Assembly: GCA_900208305.1 (NCBI GenBank)
Contig: OAPG01000003.1
Location: forward strand, 1,178,001-1,242,000
Length of the DNA stretch: 64,000 bases
From: Melanopsichium pennsylvanicum
Lineage: Eukaryota; Basidiomycota; Ustilaginomycetes; Ustilaginales
Direction of reading: 5' to 3'
The translations under genes were made by a program, and so were the position numbers. Shown piece by piece: positions 31,870-43,300 of this stretch (the first letter of the stretch is position 1; each line of letters begins with the position of its first letter). The notes under the pieces are model-generated. The model saw nothing but the letters and a program-made list of their open reading frames with translations, did no database searches and was not told the DNA's origin.

Positions 31870-33348
31870 ATGACAGACGAACCCCGACCCCGGACTCCGG
31901 AGCAGACGGGACAACCCCTGTTCCAGACGCTCTATGACACCACGGGTCAATTACTGACAAAGATGAAAGACTTCAAGAATCACATCGAGGAAGTTGAAGC
32001 CCGACAGAAGAGGACGGACCAGAGCATCGACAGACTCCAGTCGTTGGTGGAACGTGTGCTCGTCCGCCTGGAGGTATCATACCGCCCAGAGCCGGAGACA
32101 CCGACGCCTACGGCCCGAAACCGGCCAGACGACGACAAGGGCAACAGAGCTCGCTTGTACGAGCTCTACTCTACCCCAACCGGGGCTAGACGACAGGTTG
32201 CGCCCACGGAACTCCCCCCGGCCTTAGGATTGGCCACCGAAGCAGTGGTAAGTAGGCCGCCTGGAGAGTCAGCCCCGCAGTCGAAAGACGACGAGGAGGC
32301 CAAGTGGCCAACGGAACTCAAGACCCCGTTCCCGAAGATGGACCTCAAGGATATGGACATGTTCTTCATCGAGGCTGAGTGGTGGTTCAGGATGAAGGGT
32401 ATCCGGGACCATGGTAAGATGGTCGCTTACACCAGTCAGTTCCTCGAGGGCAGTGCTCAAGAATGGTGGAAGTCTAAGCTAAGGGCCGACCGCCAACAGC
32501 AAGGCATCCTCTTCAACGACTGGAATATGTTCACACAGAGACTCAAGGAACAATATGGACAGCGAGACCTGAGGCTTGAGGCCATCACGGAGCTTCAGAA
32601 GCTGCGTATGCAGGACGACCGTCCTGGCACGGCCACCAGGTACCTTGAACGGTTTAGGGACCTTGAAGGCCGAGCCAACATCGGCAACCAGGAGCTCGCA
32701 AAGTACTACTTCCGCTCGGGACTCTCTCGCAGCCTGCAGGAGAAGTTCGAGCGAAGCCCACCCCCATCGCTTTGGGAGTGGTACGCCGAGGTTGAAGCCA
32801 TCGACCGGCAGCGGGTGGTAAACCAGCAAGCCCAACGATGGCACTCAATTCCACCAACGGAGTCGTCCAGGCCGGCGTACATGCCATCTGGCCCACCGAT
32901 GGCCGTTAACAGACCCGTTGGAGGACTCCAGGCCACGCCCAAGCCAGCCCAGCAAGCTCCAAGGGCCAGCTATACCCCTCAGGGTATACCAATTGCCAAT
33001 CGGGCGCCGCCTCCCCACCTGGCTCCACGCACCCCTGCTCGAGCTGGACCCACAACCGTGGGGAGTGACACTTGCTACATCTGCAAGAAGCCAGGCCACT
33101 GGTCCAACAACTGTCCTCAAAAGACAACTCATGCGGTCGTCAGGCCATCAGGACCCCGTGTGGGAGCGAACGTTGTCATCGCAGATGAGAAAGGCAGGGA
33201 GGATATACAGCAGGAACCTGAGGAGGCCAATTACGAGGGCGAGCCCCAGCTGGACCTAGAAGCCGCAGTCTATGACGACGAAGGCACGAGTAACCCCGAA
33301 GGAGATCCTGACGACAGGCAGGGAAACGAGCGTGGGGCAGCACACTGA
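31870..33348 (+). CDS. gag: Gag of chromovirus B
   Basis: Structural capsid/nucleocapsid protein of 492 residues from the ATG at 31870; the frame also extends upstream to a TTG at 31807. An N-terminal coiled-coil-like region is followed by a Ty3-type capsid core (about residues 150-330) with DMDMFFIEAEWWFRMKG and FLEGSAQEWWKSKL. A CCHC knuckle, CYICKKPGHWSNNC, lies at about residues 402-415. The acidic tail ends at TGA 33346-33348, which overlaps the pol ATG. The in-frame heptamer G GGA AAC at 33321-33327 lies 6 codons before the stop. The ORF is intact. Confidence 0.92.
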   Translation: MTDEPRPRTPEQTGQPLFQTLYDTTGQLLTKMKDFKNHIEEVEARQKRTDQSIDRLQSLVERVLVRLEVSYRPEPETPTPTARNRPDDDKGNRARLYELYSTPTGARRQVAPTELPPALGLATEAVVSRPPGESAPQSKDDEEAKWPTELKTPFPKMDLKDMDMFFIEAEWWFRMKGIRDHGKMVAYTSQFLEGSAQEWWKSKLRADRQQQGILFNDWNMFTQRLKEQYGQRDLRLEAITELQKLRMQDDRPGTATRYLERFRDLEGRANIGNQELAKYYFRSGLSRSLQEKFERSPPPSLWEWYAEVEAIDRQRVVNQQAQRWHSIPPTESSRPAYMPSGPPMAVNRPVGGLQATPKPAQQAPRASYTPQGIPIANRAPPPHLAPRTPARAGPTTVGSDTCYICKKPGHWSNNCPQKTTHAVVRPSGPRVGANVVIADEKGREDIQQEPEEANYEGEPQLDLEAAVYDDEGTSNPEGDPDDRQGNERGAAH

Positions 33349-33364
33349 TGGCGTGTCTTGCCCT
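33321..33364 (+). promoter_or_regulatory. Putative -1 ribosomal frameshift signal, element B
   Basis: Slippery heptamer GGGAAAC (33321-33327) is in the X_XXY_YYZ register of gag. A 6-nt spacer is followed by a stem-loop. GGGCA (33335-33339) pairs with TGCCC (33359-33363), and ACAC (33342-33345) with GTGT (33353-33356). The loop TGATGGC holds the gag stop and pol start. The -1 frame is open from the heptamer into pol. Confidence 0.8.
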
Positions 33365-36300
33365 ACAACCACCTATGCCATCGCAATGCATTGCTCAAGA
33401 CTGCCAATTCTGTTTCACAGCCACATCGGGTTCCTCGGTACTCGAACTCAAGGGCACCGTTGAGGGCCATGGAGCTCGCATACTCGCGGATACCGGTGCT
33501 GGCTTGTCTATACTTTCACAAGCATTTGTTTCGGACCACAAGATAACCACAAAACCTACAAAAACAAGATCGATTCACGGCGTAACGGGTCACAAGATGT
33601 ACATAGACCATACCGCCGTTGTACAGGTAAGTATCGACCACTATTCACTGGGACAGGTGGAAGTAGCGGTCGCCGAGGCGGCGGATTATGACCTTATCAT
33701 AGGCTATGATCAGCTGCGTAAGCTCCGACCCTCAATCAATTGGGAGGAAGGTCGAGTGGAGTTTGGGATGACAACGAACGCCGAACCCTGCGAATTTACT
33801 CCACAAACCGGGGCCCCACACAAAACCCGATTAAACAACGCGTTTTATCGGATTTCAAACGAGACCCGACAGGACGGGTCAGTTCAGCGGATTTCAACCA
33901 AAACCCGCCAGAACAGGGTGCCAGTTCTGGACTTCAAACTCCACGGTCACGAGTTTGTATTGGCCAAGCAGCTTCTAAGGGCTGCCGTTGAAGATGGACC
34001 CATTGGGTTCATGCTTCTCAACGTTCCGGCAACGTCGTTGCCAGCCTTTGGGTTTGTCCCTACCGGGGCAGACAAAGGGGTTGACATGGAAGTTGAGAAG
34101 GACAAGCCCCTGGAGCAGGTACCGGAGCCTTACCAGGACCTTGCCGAGGTCTTTAACGAGGTCGAAGCAGACAAGCTACCCCACCGGACCGAACACGACC
34201 TAAAGATAGAGCTCGAATCGGGAGCAAAACCTCCTCAAGGCCCGCTCTATCTGAAGGGTCCTAAGGAGATGGAGGAACTGCGCAAGTACCTTGACGAGAA
34301 CCTTGCAAAGGGATTCATTTGACCGTCGAAGAGCCCTGCACGCTCGCCAGTCCTGTTTGTGCCCAAGAAGGACGGGAGCCTACGTCTCTGCGTCAATTAC
34401 TGTGGTCTCAATGAGATCACAATTAAGAATAGAGCGCCGCTGCCCCTCATTGAGGAGCAACTATTCTTACTCCGTAATGCAAAGGTATATACTAAGCTGG
34501 ACCTTAAGGCTGCATATAACCTGGTTTGCATCGCAGACGGCGATGAATGGAAAACAGCTTTTGGTACTCAGCTCGGATTGTACAAGTACTTGGTGATGCC
34601 GTTCGGGTTGGCCAACGCACCATCGCATTTCCAGTCTCTGATCAACAGTATCTATAGAGACATCATTGGCGTGTTTGTTGTCGTATATCTGGATGACTTC
34701 CTCATCTTCAGCAACAATGAGGAGGAGCACATCGATCACGTCCGGGAGGTCTTGGAGAGGCTTTGAGCCAACCGGCTCTTTGCCAAGCTCTCAAAATGCA
34801 CTTTCCATACAGATCAGGTCGAGTTCCTGGGGTACATCATTAAGCCAGGAGGGATTGAAATGGACCCCGAGAAGGTACGAACCATTCAGGAGTGGCCGAT
34901 GCCAGCCTCTATACACAATATCCAGCGATTCCTAGGGTTTGCCAACTTCTATAGGAGGTTCATTGCTCATTTTGCACGAATTGCAAGGCCTCTCACCTCG
35001 TTGGTCAAGCCGACGGAGAGGTTCAAGAAGTTTGAGCTGCCAGAGGATGCCCAACACGCTTTCCACAAGCTCATTGAGGCCTTCACAACGGCCGGAGTAC
35101 TCAAGCATTTTGATTACCATCTGCCGACTCGCCTAGAGACTGACGCTAGCGATTTTGCCATAGCAGGAGTCTTGAAGCAGGAGCACAAGAAACGTTGGCA
35201 CCCTGTGGCCTATTACTCAAGAAAGATGCAACCAGCCAAAAGGAACTATGAGATCCATGATAAGGAACTCCTCGCTGTCGTGGCGTGCCTGCAGCAATGG
35301 CGACATATGCTGGCAGGATTGCCAAGTCAGCTGGTCATCTACACGGATCATGAAGCCCTCAAATACTTCAAGTCACAGAGGCGTATAAACGGGCGACAAG
35401 CTCGCTGGGCGGTAGTGCTCGCCGACTACGACTTCGTGCTCCATTACAGGCCTGGCAACAAAGGCGGAGAGCCTGATGCACTCACTCGGCGATCGGACAT
35501 GCAACCGGCAGGAATGGAGAAAGAGCACAACATGCGGCAGTTGCTGCCGGCAAGCGTGTTTGAATCGCCGGAAGGAAATCCAAATCAGCATGAAAGCGTG
35601 GTAGCTTACCCGATTTTGACGCGAAATTGGATAAAACATGGTACAACCACCGGATCTCAACTTGAGACCCGGTTAAGGACGACGATACCAACCATGGAGG
35701 AGATAGCCACGGGAGGCTTGATGAGTCTCATCCGGACATTCCAACCACTGGACGAGCAGCTTAAGGAGATACACCAACACACCCCGTTTGAAATTAAGGA
35801 TGGGTTATGGTATAAGAATGGGCGCATCGTGGTACCAAAAGTCACCCTCGGCGGCCGTAAGGGCAAAGCAAGGCCACAGGTAGCCAAACAATTGCTATCT
35901 GTGGAACATTTAAGGTACATGGTAATGACACAGTGCCACGATGGGATCAATGCGGGCCACGTTGGGCGAGACGCTACCTTAGACCTTGCCCGCAGACACT
36001 ACTGGTGGCCAGGCATGGCCGCTTGGGTGGCAGACTATGTGGCAAGCTGCCCTGTGTGTGCAAGATACAAGACGCCGCGCCACAAACCATATGGCTTGTT
36101 GCAGCCGCTATCGACACCAGAGAGACCTTGGGGGTCGATATCCCTCGATTTCATCGAAGGCTTGCCGAGCTCAAGTGGTTTTGATTCCATACTGGTTGTG
36201 GTTGACCGGCTTTCAAAACTTGCAGTCGTAATGCCAACGCATAAGACAGCAACGTCGAAGGACACGGTCGAGCTACTGCAGGCACATGTATTTAAGAGGT

Positions 36301-37187
36301 TCGGGGTGCCTGAACATATCGTATCGGACCGAGGACGACAATTCATCTCTGCAATCTGGAAGGATTTTGCTCAACAGCACAACATCAAACACTCTTTGAG
36401 CACCGCATATCATCCTCAGACAGACGGTCAAACGGAACGGGTGAATCAAGTTGTCGAGCAGTACTTGCGTATCTATTGCAACTACGAGCAAGATAACTGG
36501 GCAAGCTTGTTGCCAATGGCGGAGTTTGTGTATAACAACACCGTCCATAGCAGCATTGGGGTGTCCCCGTTCTTTGCATGCTATGGGTGGAACCCTAAAA
36601 TGCACCCAGAGCTACCAGAACAAGTGGGAATACTGGACCCCAAGCGCCAAGAATTTGCCAAAACCAACAAAGAGCTAGTACGATACCTTCAAGAACAAGC
36701 CAGGCAAGCACAGTCGCGGGCAGTCGAACAATACAACCGGAAACGAAAGGACATAGAGTTCAAGGTCGGTGACAGGGTTTACGTCAGTACCAAGAACTGG
36801 GCCACTCGGCGACCTACAGCGAAGCTCAACACTAGGTTTGCTGGACCATTCCCGGTGATTGAGCGAATTGGCCGCAGGGCGTACCGAATTCAATTACCAA
36901 GTTCAGTCAGGGTTCACAACGTCTTCCATGTCTCAATGCTCGAGCGTACAAAGGATAGCAAACTGGAAGGACGCTCAACAATACAACCATATCCGACATT
37001 GCATGATGAGGACTTGGAATTCGAAGTGGAAGCCATTGTTGACATACGTCGGCGACAAGGCCAGGTGGAATACTTGGTCCAGTGGAAAGGGTATCCCGAG
37101 GAAGCAGCTTCATGGGAACCAGCAGAGGCGGTCAACGCCCCCCAACTCATCCAGGAGTATGAGCGATTGGAGGGGGGGACGGCGTAG
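33348..37187 (+). pseudogene. pol: Pol of chromovirus B (protease, RT, RNase H, integrase, chromodomain) with two nonsense codons
   Basis: 1279 codons in one frame, interrupted by TGA at codons 325 (34320-34322) and 473 (34764-34766). Element A has Trp at the first position. The second is most likely CGA to TGA. Domains in order: a retropepsin with ILADTGAGLSI; RT with an altered CVNYCGLNE block (A has CVDYRGLNE) and an intact YLDD; RNase H (ETDASDFAIAG); HHCC zinc finger; an integrase core with DFIEGLP, VSDRGRQF and DGQTERVNQ; and a chromodomain (YLVQWKGYPEEAASWEP). The ATG overlaps the gag stop as TGATG, and the frame is -1 to gag. Codons between the heptamer and the ATG are open and resemble those of element A. 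Confidence 0.92.
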
Positions 37188-37643
37188 AAGTACCATAAAA
37201 CCGCCCCGGATTGCCTTGGGACAAAGCATCGCGAAAGCTAGGTTTGAATCTCAGACCCGGTAAAACGCGCTGTTTTATCCGAATTCAGTTGAAATCCGAT
37301 AAAACAACCCTCTGCAGCCGATCTCAGTTGAAACCTGCTTAAAGTGGTAATTCTATCGGATCTCATACACCGGGGCTGAAAGTGGAAGGCGACGGTTGGC
37401 GACGTCACAGGCTTTTCAACACAAACATGGTAAGAAGGAACAAGACATTGCAATTACAACATGATACAGGCGAGTCTGGTGCATTAAGATTGCACAGGAG
37501 GATCGTGGTGATATAGGAATAGATGATGAAGACCATTGCAAAAGAAGAGTTGTACACCGAGGATAAGGGCTGGTAGAAGCTAAATTCTCTGCGCCGCCGG
37601 ACTTCATTACCTCGCAGGAGCTCGGTTCTTGGAAGGGGGGTAG
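37188..37643. other. Untranslated tail of B with purine tract
   Basis: 456 bp between pol and the 3' LTR. It holds several copies of a GGATYTCA / GARAYCCG short inverted motif (37240-37370) and ends with the polypurine tract GGAAGGGGGGG (about 37631-37641). No ORF of note. Confidence 0.7.
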
Positions 37644-38790
37644 TGTTACCGGAGGTGGATTTCAAACCCGGTGAAACACTGTGTTCTATCGGGTTTCAGG
37701 TTGACATCCGCTAGAACACGTGGTTTCATCCGATATCAGTGCAACGCCCTCTGACAGCCTCCGTCTGGTACAGGAGGCCTGATGGAAGGGTGCAACATGA
37801 TGTAGGACCGTCCGCTGTGTGTGTCATGGTTGCTGACAGCCAGCACTGGTTAGCACGGGGCCCAAGCTCAAGGGCGACATGGTTGCTGGCAGTTGGTATT
37901 GTTTAACACGGGGCCCAAGCTCGTGATTGTCATAGTTGATGACAGTCGGCATTGATTAGCACGGGGCCCAAGCTCAAGGGCGACATGATTGCTGGCAGTT
38001 GGTATTGTTTAACACGGGGCCCAAGCTCGTGGTTGTCATAGTTGAGGGCAGTCGGCATTGTTTAACACAGGGCCCAAGCTCGTGGTTGTCATAGTTGATG
38101 ACAGTTGGCATTGATTAGCACGGGGCCCAAGCTTGCGGACACGTCGAAACTCTGGTGGCCATTGATACTCTGGTGTACCAGGGTCATAGCGGACAAAGGG
38201 GAGCCCCTGGAGGGCCATAGGTATATAAGAACACAGTCTTTACAGTCGTGGAGGAGCAGGACTCATCCACTCTACTTTATATTAACCCAGTCTTTACTTT
38301 ACAAGTCGTTATCAGTTACTCAGTATATAGTTCTCGTCAGCAGCTGCAATCATACGGTATTGCAGCTATCCAGTGTCTGTGTTCTCCTCAGTATAAGGAG
38401 ACAAGCTTCATCGACGATTGTCAGCACCATCACTGACACTACAGCACCTCAACTGTAGGCGGAACCTCAACCGCGGTCACGGAACCTCCACCGTAGCCAA
38501 TTCATTATCACGACAGCTTCAAGACCATCCGAAGCAGTCCCTGACGGTGACCAACACTTGCATCAAGAGCACTCGTGCATCGTGGAGGTCTTACAACACA
38601 CAGACAAGCCGCATTACCTCTGAACGGAGTGTTCACAGTGGTCAGTCAGCTCAGGAGTCGCGCAGCAGGTCTCATAGCGAAACACAATAGAACCGGCCTG
38701 CTTATCAGGTCTCAATCTCAAACACGCTAAAACAGACGGTTTCAGCGGATCTCGGCGCGAAGCTTGAGTTTGGCACAACGCCCCCTGACA
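37644..38790 (+). repeat. 3' LTR of element B
   Basis: Same 1147-bp length as the 5' LTR with a constant offset of 6957 bp. All short ORFs in it translate identically to those of the 5' LTR, so the pair looks unmutated. Confidence 0.95.
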
Positions 38791-38795
38791 ATCGC

Positions 38796-38914
38796 CACTC
38801 GCGGGATTCTCTTCGATATCCGTTGAGGCCAAGCTTAACCGCCGGAACTCACTGAAATCCGGCGAGTTGCGCTTTCTCACGGGAATTCGGATCTCTGGCA
38901 CGCGACCGCTGACA
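38796..38914 (+). repeat. 5' LTR of element A, second part
   Basis: Resumes after the ATCGC duplication and ends GCGACCGCTGACA at 38914. It corresponds to 46645-46763 of the 3' LTR. Confidence 0.92.
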
Positions 38915-38915
38915 T

Positions 38916-38925
38916 TAGAGTGGAT
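38916..38925 (+). other. Self-complementary primer-binding site of A
   Basis: TAGAGTGGAT one base after the LTR, complementary over 10 nt to ATCCACTCTA at 30298-30307 and 46256-46265. Confidence 0.75.
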
Positions 38926-38954
38926 CGTACAAGCAACGCCCCAAGTTCACCAAG

Positions 38955-40325
38955 ATGGCCGACTCTGCACTACATGACAGACTCGACCGCCTCATCGCCC
39001 TCCTTGAGCAGCAGCAGGTAGACAATGCCGCACTCAAGGCTCGGCTCGACCAACAGGAGACTCCATCCCCTGGTCGACGAGCTAGGGAGCATGATCTAAG
39101 CTCCCCGTCCCGTCGAGCCTCGCAGCAGGCGGATGAGTCCTACCTCGGTGGTCTCGAGACACCCACGCCTGCGACTAGACCACACCCTCGGTCTGTCACC
39201 TTCGACATTCTCGACCGACGAGCGTACACCGACCAAGAAAAGTACGCTACGCCTACTGGACCTCGGTATGTCAAACCGGTGACCCCGGAGGCATGGACCG
39301 GCACTGGCAGTGAACAGGACACTCAGCCCCACGCTGCCCTCAAGACTCCATTCCCCAAGCTCGACACTCGCAACATCGATATCTTCATTCTTGAGGCCGA
39401 CGCTTGGTTCAAGGCTAATGGTGTGTACGACCATACTTCGATGATCCTACACACGGCAGCCCAGCTCGAGGGCACCGCTCGAGAGTGGTGGAAGGGTAAG
39501 CTCCGCGTTGATCGGCATCGTCAAGGGATGCTCTTCCATGATTGGAGCCACTTCACCACTCGACTCAGGGAGCTGTACAATCAGCGCAGCGACAGGGTCG
39601 ATGCCTACAACAAACTCCTAGCGTTGAGGCTTATTACCGACACACCAGGAGCAGCAACGCGACATGTCGAGCAATTCCAAGACCTGGCAGCTCAGTGCCA
39701 CATGGAGGACCCTGAGTTCATCGTTGACCTCTTCTGAGGGAGCCTTACTCGCTCACTTCAGGAGAAGTTCGAGCGTAACCCACCTGAAGACCAGTGGGCC
39801 TGGTACCGGGAGGTCGAGGACATTGATCGACAGCGTATGCGGCATCAGCAGAATGCTGCCTGCTTTGCCTCAACCCCAGCAATCAGGACTGCTCATACCG
39901 AACCTGGCATTCCTCAGAGAACTGGCTCTCGACCGTTGCCCCCTCATCTGGCACAGAAGCTGCCGGTACAGGAAGCACCACCAAGACCTCGCGACGACCG
40001 AAGGGTCGTCCCCGGCCCGACGACATTTAACAGCGACGCTTGTAGGGTCTGCGGCAAGACCGGGCATTGGCAGCGGAACTGTCCAGACGCCAAGCCAACG
40101 GTTTACCCGGCTAGACCATCAGGACCACAGATGCGAGCGCACGTGGTGTTGGAGTCGGAGAAACCACAGGACGGCTCACCAGAGGAAGGAGACGGAGCTG
40201 AAGACCATCGCAAAGACGATGGCGGTCTTGAAGACCACTTTGACCCCAACCTCTTTGCCGACGATCACGACGCAGGCGAGCCCTACCACGAGGACGAGGG
40301 AAACGACCTTGGAGCGATGCAATGA
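38955..40325 (+). pseudogene. gag: Gag of chromovirus A with one nonsense codon
   Basis: A frame of 456 codons from the ATG at 38955 with a TGA at codon 261 (39735-39737). The same place in B reads Arg (YYFRSGLSRSL against DLF-stop-GSLTRSL), so CGA to TGA is likely. The N-terminal coiled coil, capsid core (NIDIFILEADAWFKANG, LEGTAREWWKGKL) and knuckle CRVCGKTGHWQRNC match B in order but are well diverged. The tail is acidic. The in-frame heptamer G GGA AAC is at 40298-40304, and the TGA at 40323-40325 overlaps the pol ATG. Confidence 0.9.
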
Positions 40326-40340
40326 TGGCATGCATCGCTC
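40298..40340 (+). promoter_or_regulatory. Putative -1 ribosomal frameshift signal, element A
   Basis: GGGAAAC (40298-40304) is in register with gag and followed by a 7-nt spacer. A perfect 10-bp stem follows, GAGCGATGCA (40312-40321) with TGCATCGCTC (40331-40340). The 9-nt loop ATGATGGCA holds the gag TGA and two pol ATGs. The stem sequence differs from that of element B while heptamer, spacing and loop content are kept. Confidence 0.85.
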
Positions 40341-43300
40341 TAAGACCGCCTTTGCCATCACCTTGTATATGTCAAGATTGTTCATTATGTTTCTCTGCAG
40401 CTTCCGGTGCCTCGGTACTCGAGCTAGCAGGTACGGTCAACCACCATCCTGCTAGCATTCTCGCCAACACCGGCGCTGCATTGTCTATAGTTTCAGCTCC
40501 GTTTGTTTGCAAGTACTCGATAACCACAAAACCCATAAAAAACAGAACCGTACACGGAGTGACCGGACATTCCCTCACGATCACGAGCGCTGCTGACGTC
40601 GACGTAGTCATAGGAGGACAACACCTAGGGATGCTCAAGGTCGCCGTCGCTGACGCTAGCGACTACGATTTCATCCTGGGGTACGATGAACTACGACGCC
40701 TACAGCCAAGGGTCCAGTGGGATACTGGACAGCTCAATTTCGGAAAACCCAACGAGATCCGGTCAGACGCGGTTGTTCAAGGGATTTCACCGAAATCCGC
40801 CGAGACCGGCCGATCTGCCGAATCTCGAGCAAACTTAGTAGTACATGGCTACGAGTTCGTCGACGCCAACGAGCTTGTTCAGGCGGCACTACGGGATGGC
40901 CCCATAGGGGTCATGCTAATCAGCGCTCCTCCAACGTTGCTCCCGTCGTTTGGCTTTGTCCCCACGGGAGGCGACAAAGGCATAGAGATGGAAACAACAC
41001 TAGAAGAGCCTCCCACTGCCGTCGAAATCCCAGCCCCGTACTACCCCCTCAGGGATGTATTCAACGAGGTCAAAGCGGACAAGCTTCCCCCTCACACAAA
41101 GCACGACTTGCACATCGAGCTACTACCCAGTTCGACGCCACCTCAAGGTCCGCTATATCTCAAGGGACCTAAGGAGATGGCCGAGCTGAGGAAGTACCTC
41201 GAAGAGAATCTCGAGAAGGGATTCATTTGGCCCTCAAAGAGCCCGGCGCGATCCCCCGTCCTCTTCGTGCCTAAGAAGGACAGCGGCCTGCGACTCTGCG
41301 TAGACTACCGCGGTCTCAACGAGGTCACGGTCAAGAACCGAGCTCCACTGCCCTTAATCGAGGAGCAGCTGTTCCTCCTACGAAAAGCGAAGATCTATAC
41401 CAAGCTGGACCTAAAGGCAGCTTACAACTTGGTTAGGATCGCCGACGGGGACGAATGGAAAACCGCGTTTGGTACTCAACTCGGACTGTATGAGTATCTG
41501 GTCATGCCATTCGGATTGGCAAATGCGCCCGCGCACTTCCAATCGCTCATCAACACCATCTACCGCAACATCATTGGCGTATACGTGGTAGTATACCTTG
41601 ACAACTTCCTGATCTTCAGCGACAACGAGAAGGAACACATCGAGCACGTCAGGACGGTGCTCAGTAGGCTCAAGGTATGGCGGTTATTCGCCAAACTCTC
41701 GAAGTGCGTGTTCCATACCAATACTGTTGAGTTCCTTGGCTACATTATCAAGCCGTCAGGTATCGAGATGGACCCCGACAAGATCAGGACTATCAAGGAA
41801 TGGCCGATGCCGGAGTCTATACACGACATCCAACGCTTCCTCGGGTTCGCCAACTTCTATCGCAGATTCATCTCTCACTTTGCACGTATAGCAAGACCGC
41901 TCACTTCCCTCGTTAAGCCCACAGAGCGATTCAAGAAGTTCAACCTCCCTGACGACGCTCGCGCTGCTTTCCACAAGCTGGTGGAAATGTTCACCACCGC
42001 TGGGGTTCTCAAACACTTCGACTACCATCGTCCTACCCGGTTGGAAACGGACGCAAGCGACTTCGCTCTCGCTGGAGTACTCAAACAAGAGCACGACGGA
42101 CGATGGCACCCGATAGCATTCTACTCGCGCAAGATGGCATCGGCGGAGAAGAACTACGAGATCCATGACAAGGAACTCCTCGCTGTTGTCGTCTGTCTCA
42201 ACCACTGGCGGCACATGCTTGCAGGACTACCTAGTCAGCTCATTATTCTCACTGATCACGAGGCGCTCAAATACTTCAAGTCTCAGCGGAAGATCACAGG
42301 TCGGCAGGCTCGATGGTCAGTGTTACTCGCTGACTTCGACTTTGTACTCCAATACAGACCAGGAGATAAAGCGGGAGAGCCAGATGCGTTGACACGACAA
42401 AGTGATATGCAGCCGACCGCAGAAGAAGACCTACACAACGTCCGACAGCTGTTACCAGCACGAGTATTCGCCGAGGATTTCGAAAACCGCCGAGTGGACT
42501 CAACTCGGCGGATTTCACCAAAATTCGCCAAGAAAGAGCTACTTGCCGAATCTCAAATAAATATGCTAAAACCAACAATGTCCGATATCGCGGAGGGAGG
42601 GCTGGTCCAACTCGTAAAGACTTTCCAGCCGCTTGATGCCGAGCTCGCAGAGCTTCATCAGAAGCAACCTTTCGAAGTTAGACATGGCCTGTGGTATCGC
42701 GACGGTCGGCTAGTGGTGCCGCGAGTCACATTACCAGGTAAGAAAGGTCAACGCAACACTCGGAGTGCCGCCGAAGCAAAGGATCGCTTGCTCTCGGTGG
42801 AGCACCTGAGATACATGGTAATGTCCCAATGCCACGACGGCGCTACCGCTGGCCATGCAGGTCAAGACGCCACCCTCGAGCTCACAAGGCGGCATTATTG
42901 GTGGCCGAATATGGCGGCATGGGTTGCTGACTATGTAGCAAGCTGCCCAGTGTGCGCTCGATATAAAGCACCGCGACACCGACCATATGGCCTTTTGCAG
43001 CCGCTGTCGACGCCGTCAAGACCCTGGAATTCCATCTCGATGGATTTCATTGAAGGGTTACCTAAATCGGAGGGGTATGACTCGATCTTCGTAGTGGTCG
43101 ACCGGTTGACCAAATATGCCATCTTAACCCCGACGTACAAGACAATAACGTCGGAGCAGACGGCAAAGATGCTCAAAGACCAAGTTATGTCCCGTTTTGG
43201 GGTACTGGAGCACATTGTCTCAGACCGCGGCCAACAATTTGTCTCGGCGGCATGGAAAGAGTTCACCAACAAGCTGGTCATCCACCACTCGCTCAGCACA

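Larger units (their letters stand above)
30687..38790 (+). mobile_element. Chromovirus B (Ty3/Gypsy, Tf1/sushi type), inserted in the LTR of A
   Basis: A full-length element of 8104 bp. It has two 1147-bp LTRs (30687-31833 and 37644-38790), which read the same throughout and have equal length. A PBS lies at 31835-31844, gag at 31870-33348, pol at 33348-37187 and a GGAAGGGGGGG purine tract immediately before the 3' LTR. The target duplication ATCGC (30682-30686 and 38791-38795) lies inside the 5' LTR of A. Matching LTRs show recent insertion, yet pol holds two TGA codons, so this copy probably moved with enzymes supplied by another element. Confidence 0.95.
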
